Position numbers and translations under genes: made by a program. A stretch of 5,151 bases of DNA from an uncultured Lacinutrix sp. (GTDB lineage: Bacteria; Bacteroidota; Bacteroidia; Flavobacteriales; Flavobacteriaceae), in assembly GCA_937916035.1 (NCBI GenBank), contig CALGIH010000042.1:1-5151 (forward strand), given 5' to 3'. A model generated the notes under the pieces. That model did not search any database and was not told the origin of the DNA. It worked only from the letters and a program-made list of their open reading frames with translations. This document shows positions 4,251-5,151 of the stretch, piece by piece; the stretch's first letter is position 1; each line of letters starts with the position of its first letter.

Positions 4251-5151
4251 ATGAACACGTATAAATATATAACACTAACACTCGCGTTTTTAAGCGCATT
4301 TAGTTTAGCAGCGCAACAAAAGCTGGAAAAACTATCTAAAACCGTAAATGCTAATAAGGATGTTACTTTAAATTTAAATACGACCCATACGAATATTGAA
4401 ATTAGTACTTGGGACAGTAATAAAATCCAAATAGAAGCATTTATTGAAAGTAGCGATCTATCTAAAAAAGAATTAAAAGAAGTATCAGATTCTTGGGATG
4501 TAGATATTGAAGGATCAGGGGCTAATGTAACTATTGAAACCAATGGTGGCTTTGGAGGTAATTTTAACTTTGATTTCAGCGGATTAGAAATGCTAAAGGA
4601 ATTAGACATCAATATTCCTGAAATACCAGCAATGGATTTTGAGATGCCAGAAATGCCAGAGATGCCAGAAATGAACTTTGAAATGCCTGAGATGCCAGAA
4701 ATGCCCGAGATGCCAGAATTACCTCAAGGGGTTCGTAATGTGCAATTTGATGTAGAGAAATATAAAAAAGATGGCGAGCCATATTTAGAAAAATGGAGTC
4801 AAGAGTTTGAAAAGAAGTACGGCAAAGAGTATAAAGAGGACATGAAAGCTTGGGCAAGAGAGTTTTCAAAAGTCGATTGGGATTCTTATTCTGTAAATAT
4901 GGAAAAATGGGGAGAAGAATTTGGTAAAAATTTTGGCGACAAATTTGGCAAGGACATGGAAAAATGGGGAGAAGAGTTCAGTAAAAAATTTGATGGCAAA
5001 TGGGCTAAAGACATGGAGAAATGGGGAGAAGAATTTGGTAAGGAATGGGAAGAGAAAGGAAAACTTATTGAAGAGCACATGGAGAAATTTGACAAAGAGT
5101 GGGAAGGAAAAGAGGAGGAGCTTGAAAAGCGATTTGAAGATTTAGAAAAAA
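4251..5151 (+). CDS. Secreted repeat protein with beta domain, MPE linker and 19-residue helical repeats (runs off right edge)
   Basis: An ATG at 4251 opens a frame with no stop to the window end (300 codons plus one base). Residues 1-21 form a Sec signal peptide (MNTYKYITLTLAFLSAFSLA, then AQQ), so the product is exported. Residues of about 30-100 alternate short strands (VTLNLNTTHTNIEIS, IQIEAFIES, VDIEG, VTIET) and resemble the adhesin-like DUF4097 type of beta-strand domain often found downstream of ECF sigma and anti-sigma genes; this match is by eye and moderate. A Gly/Phe/Asn-rich joint (98-112) leads to a Met-Pro-Glu repeat linker (128-158). From residue 179 on, the protein is a very charged Lys/Glu helix made of 19-residue repeats with regular Trp, Phe and Met. 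It is the third gene of the sigma operon and a likely regulated output or feedback component. The A-rich, Shine-Dalgarno-free leader (4232-4250) is typical of the phylum. The function is not known. Open frames on the opposite strand here are by-products of the purine-rich repeats. Confidence 0.88.
   Translation, partial: MNTYKYITLTLAFLSAFSLAAQQKLEKLSKTVNANKDVTLNLNTTHTNIEISTWDSNKIQIEAFIESSDLSKKELKEVSDSWDVDIEGSGANVTIETNGGFGGNFNFDFSGLEMLKELDINIPEIPAMDFEMPEMPEMPEMNFEMPEMPEMPEMPELPQGVRNVQFDVEKYKKDGEPYLEKWSQEFEKKYGKEYKEDMKAWAREFSKVDWDSYSVNMEKWGEEFGKNFGDKFGKDMEKWGEEFSKKFDGKWAKDMEKWGEEFGKEWEEKGKLIEEHMEKFDKEWEGKEEELEKRFEDLEK
4632..4724 (+). repeat. Met-Pro-Glu codon repeat (9-bp units in a 39-bp tandem duplication)
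   Basis: The coding strand repeats ATG-CCN-GAR nine-base units, giving seven MPE triplets. They are arranged in two 13-residue blocks, MDFEMPEMPEMPE (4632-4670) and MNFEMPEMPEMPE (4671-4709), followed by MPELP. Synonymous positions differ between units (CCA/CCT/CCC and GAG/GAA), so the array is not newly expanded. Proline at every third residue predicts a stiff, extended, non-helical acidic spacer between the beta domain and the helical repeats. Confidence 0.9.
4785..5069 (+). repeat. Five tandem 57-bp units encoding 19-residue helical repeats
   Basis: Units start at 4785, 4842, 4899, 4956 and 5013, each encoding 19 residues (protein positions 179, 198, 217, 236 and 255). The consensus is MEKWGEEFxKxFxxKFxKD. 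The three units from 4899 are the most alike: units 3 and 5 differ at a single base over their first 29. The first two units have drifted (LEKWSQEF and MKAWAREF starts). After the fifth unit, a related MEKFDKEW segment resumes at residue 277 following a 22-residue step, so the array has a phase change and probably continues past the window. Confidence 0.88.

Noticed and set aside
4232..4869. Two open frames on the minus strand (4232-4612 and 4609-4869)
   Set aside because: They are antisense to the secreted repeat protein, which has a signal peptide and coherent repeats. Their composition mirrors the purine-rich coding strand, and the second is just the MPE repeat read backwards.
4785..5069. 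Possibility that the evenly spaced repeats are a CRISPR array
   Set aside because: The repeats are direct 57-bp coding units without unique spacers, they keep the reading frame, and they vary mainly at synonymous or conservative sites.
4866..5145. Overlapping small open frames on both strands (4866-5078 and 4886-5095 minus, 4921-5145 plus)
   Set aside because: All arise from the 57-bp repeats, which lack stop codons in several frames. They are low-complexity Phe/Ser/Pro or Lys/Asn peptides and do not extend beyond the repeat region.

Overview
The window looks like chromosomal DNA from a member of the Bacteroidetes, most likely a marine or environmental Flavobacteriaceae. This rests on strongly AT-rich sequence, A-rich leaders without Shine-Dalgarno sites, TAnnTTTG-type promoter elements upstream of two genes, and typical Bacteroidetes proteins (a DUF2911 protein, and an ECF sigma factor followed by a one-pass membrane protein). 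The genus cannot be read from the sequence. There are no RNA genes, insertion sequences, CRISPR arrays or phage genes.

Left part (1-1284): the 5' end of a family 2 glycosyltransferase on the minus strand runs off the left edge. It is divergent from a complete NAD-dependent nucleotide-sugar epimerase on the plus strand. The pair suggests the edge of a surface polysaccharide or glycan locus.

Middle part (1279-2911, minus strand): a two-gene unit encodes a membrane-anchored DUF2911 protein and, 7 bases downstream, the MeaB GTPase that looks after methylmalonyl-CoA mutase. meaB converges on the epimerase gene, and the two overlap by 6 bases with no room for a conventional terminator. meaB starts at GTG, just after an out-of-frame ATG that overlaps the preceding stop codon.

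Right part (2912-5151, plus strand): a divergent control region leads into a three-gene operon: an ECF sigma factor (GTG start), a cysteine-free one-pass membrane protein overlapping it by 17 bases (probable anti-sigma or sigma-linked protein), and a secreted protein that is still open at the right edge. The control region holds an ECF-style promoter (TTGCAAC, 16 bases, CGTCTT), a perfect 14-bp palindrome nested in a larger dyad, and a 14-codon mini-ORF in frame with the sigma gene. The likely logic is an autoregulated envelope-stress or surface-response unit whose output includes the secreted protein.

The secreted protein is the most unusual item. A signal peptide is followed by a probable beta-strand domain, a Met-Pro-Glu repeat linker, and a long helical region built of 19-residue repeats. 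Hydrophobic residues in those repeats follow a 3-4-4-4-4 spacing, the pattern expected of a nonadecad (five turns per 19 residues) amphipathic or coiled-coil helix rather than a heptad one.
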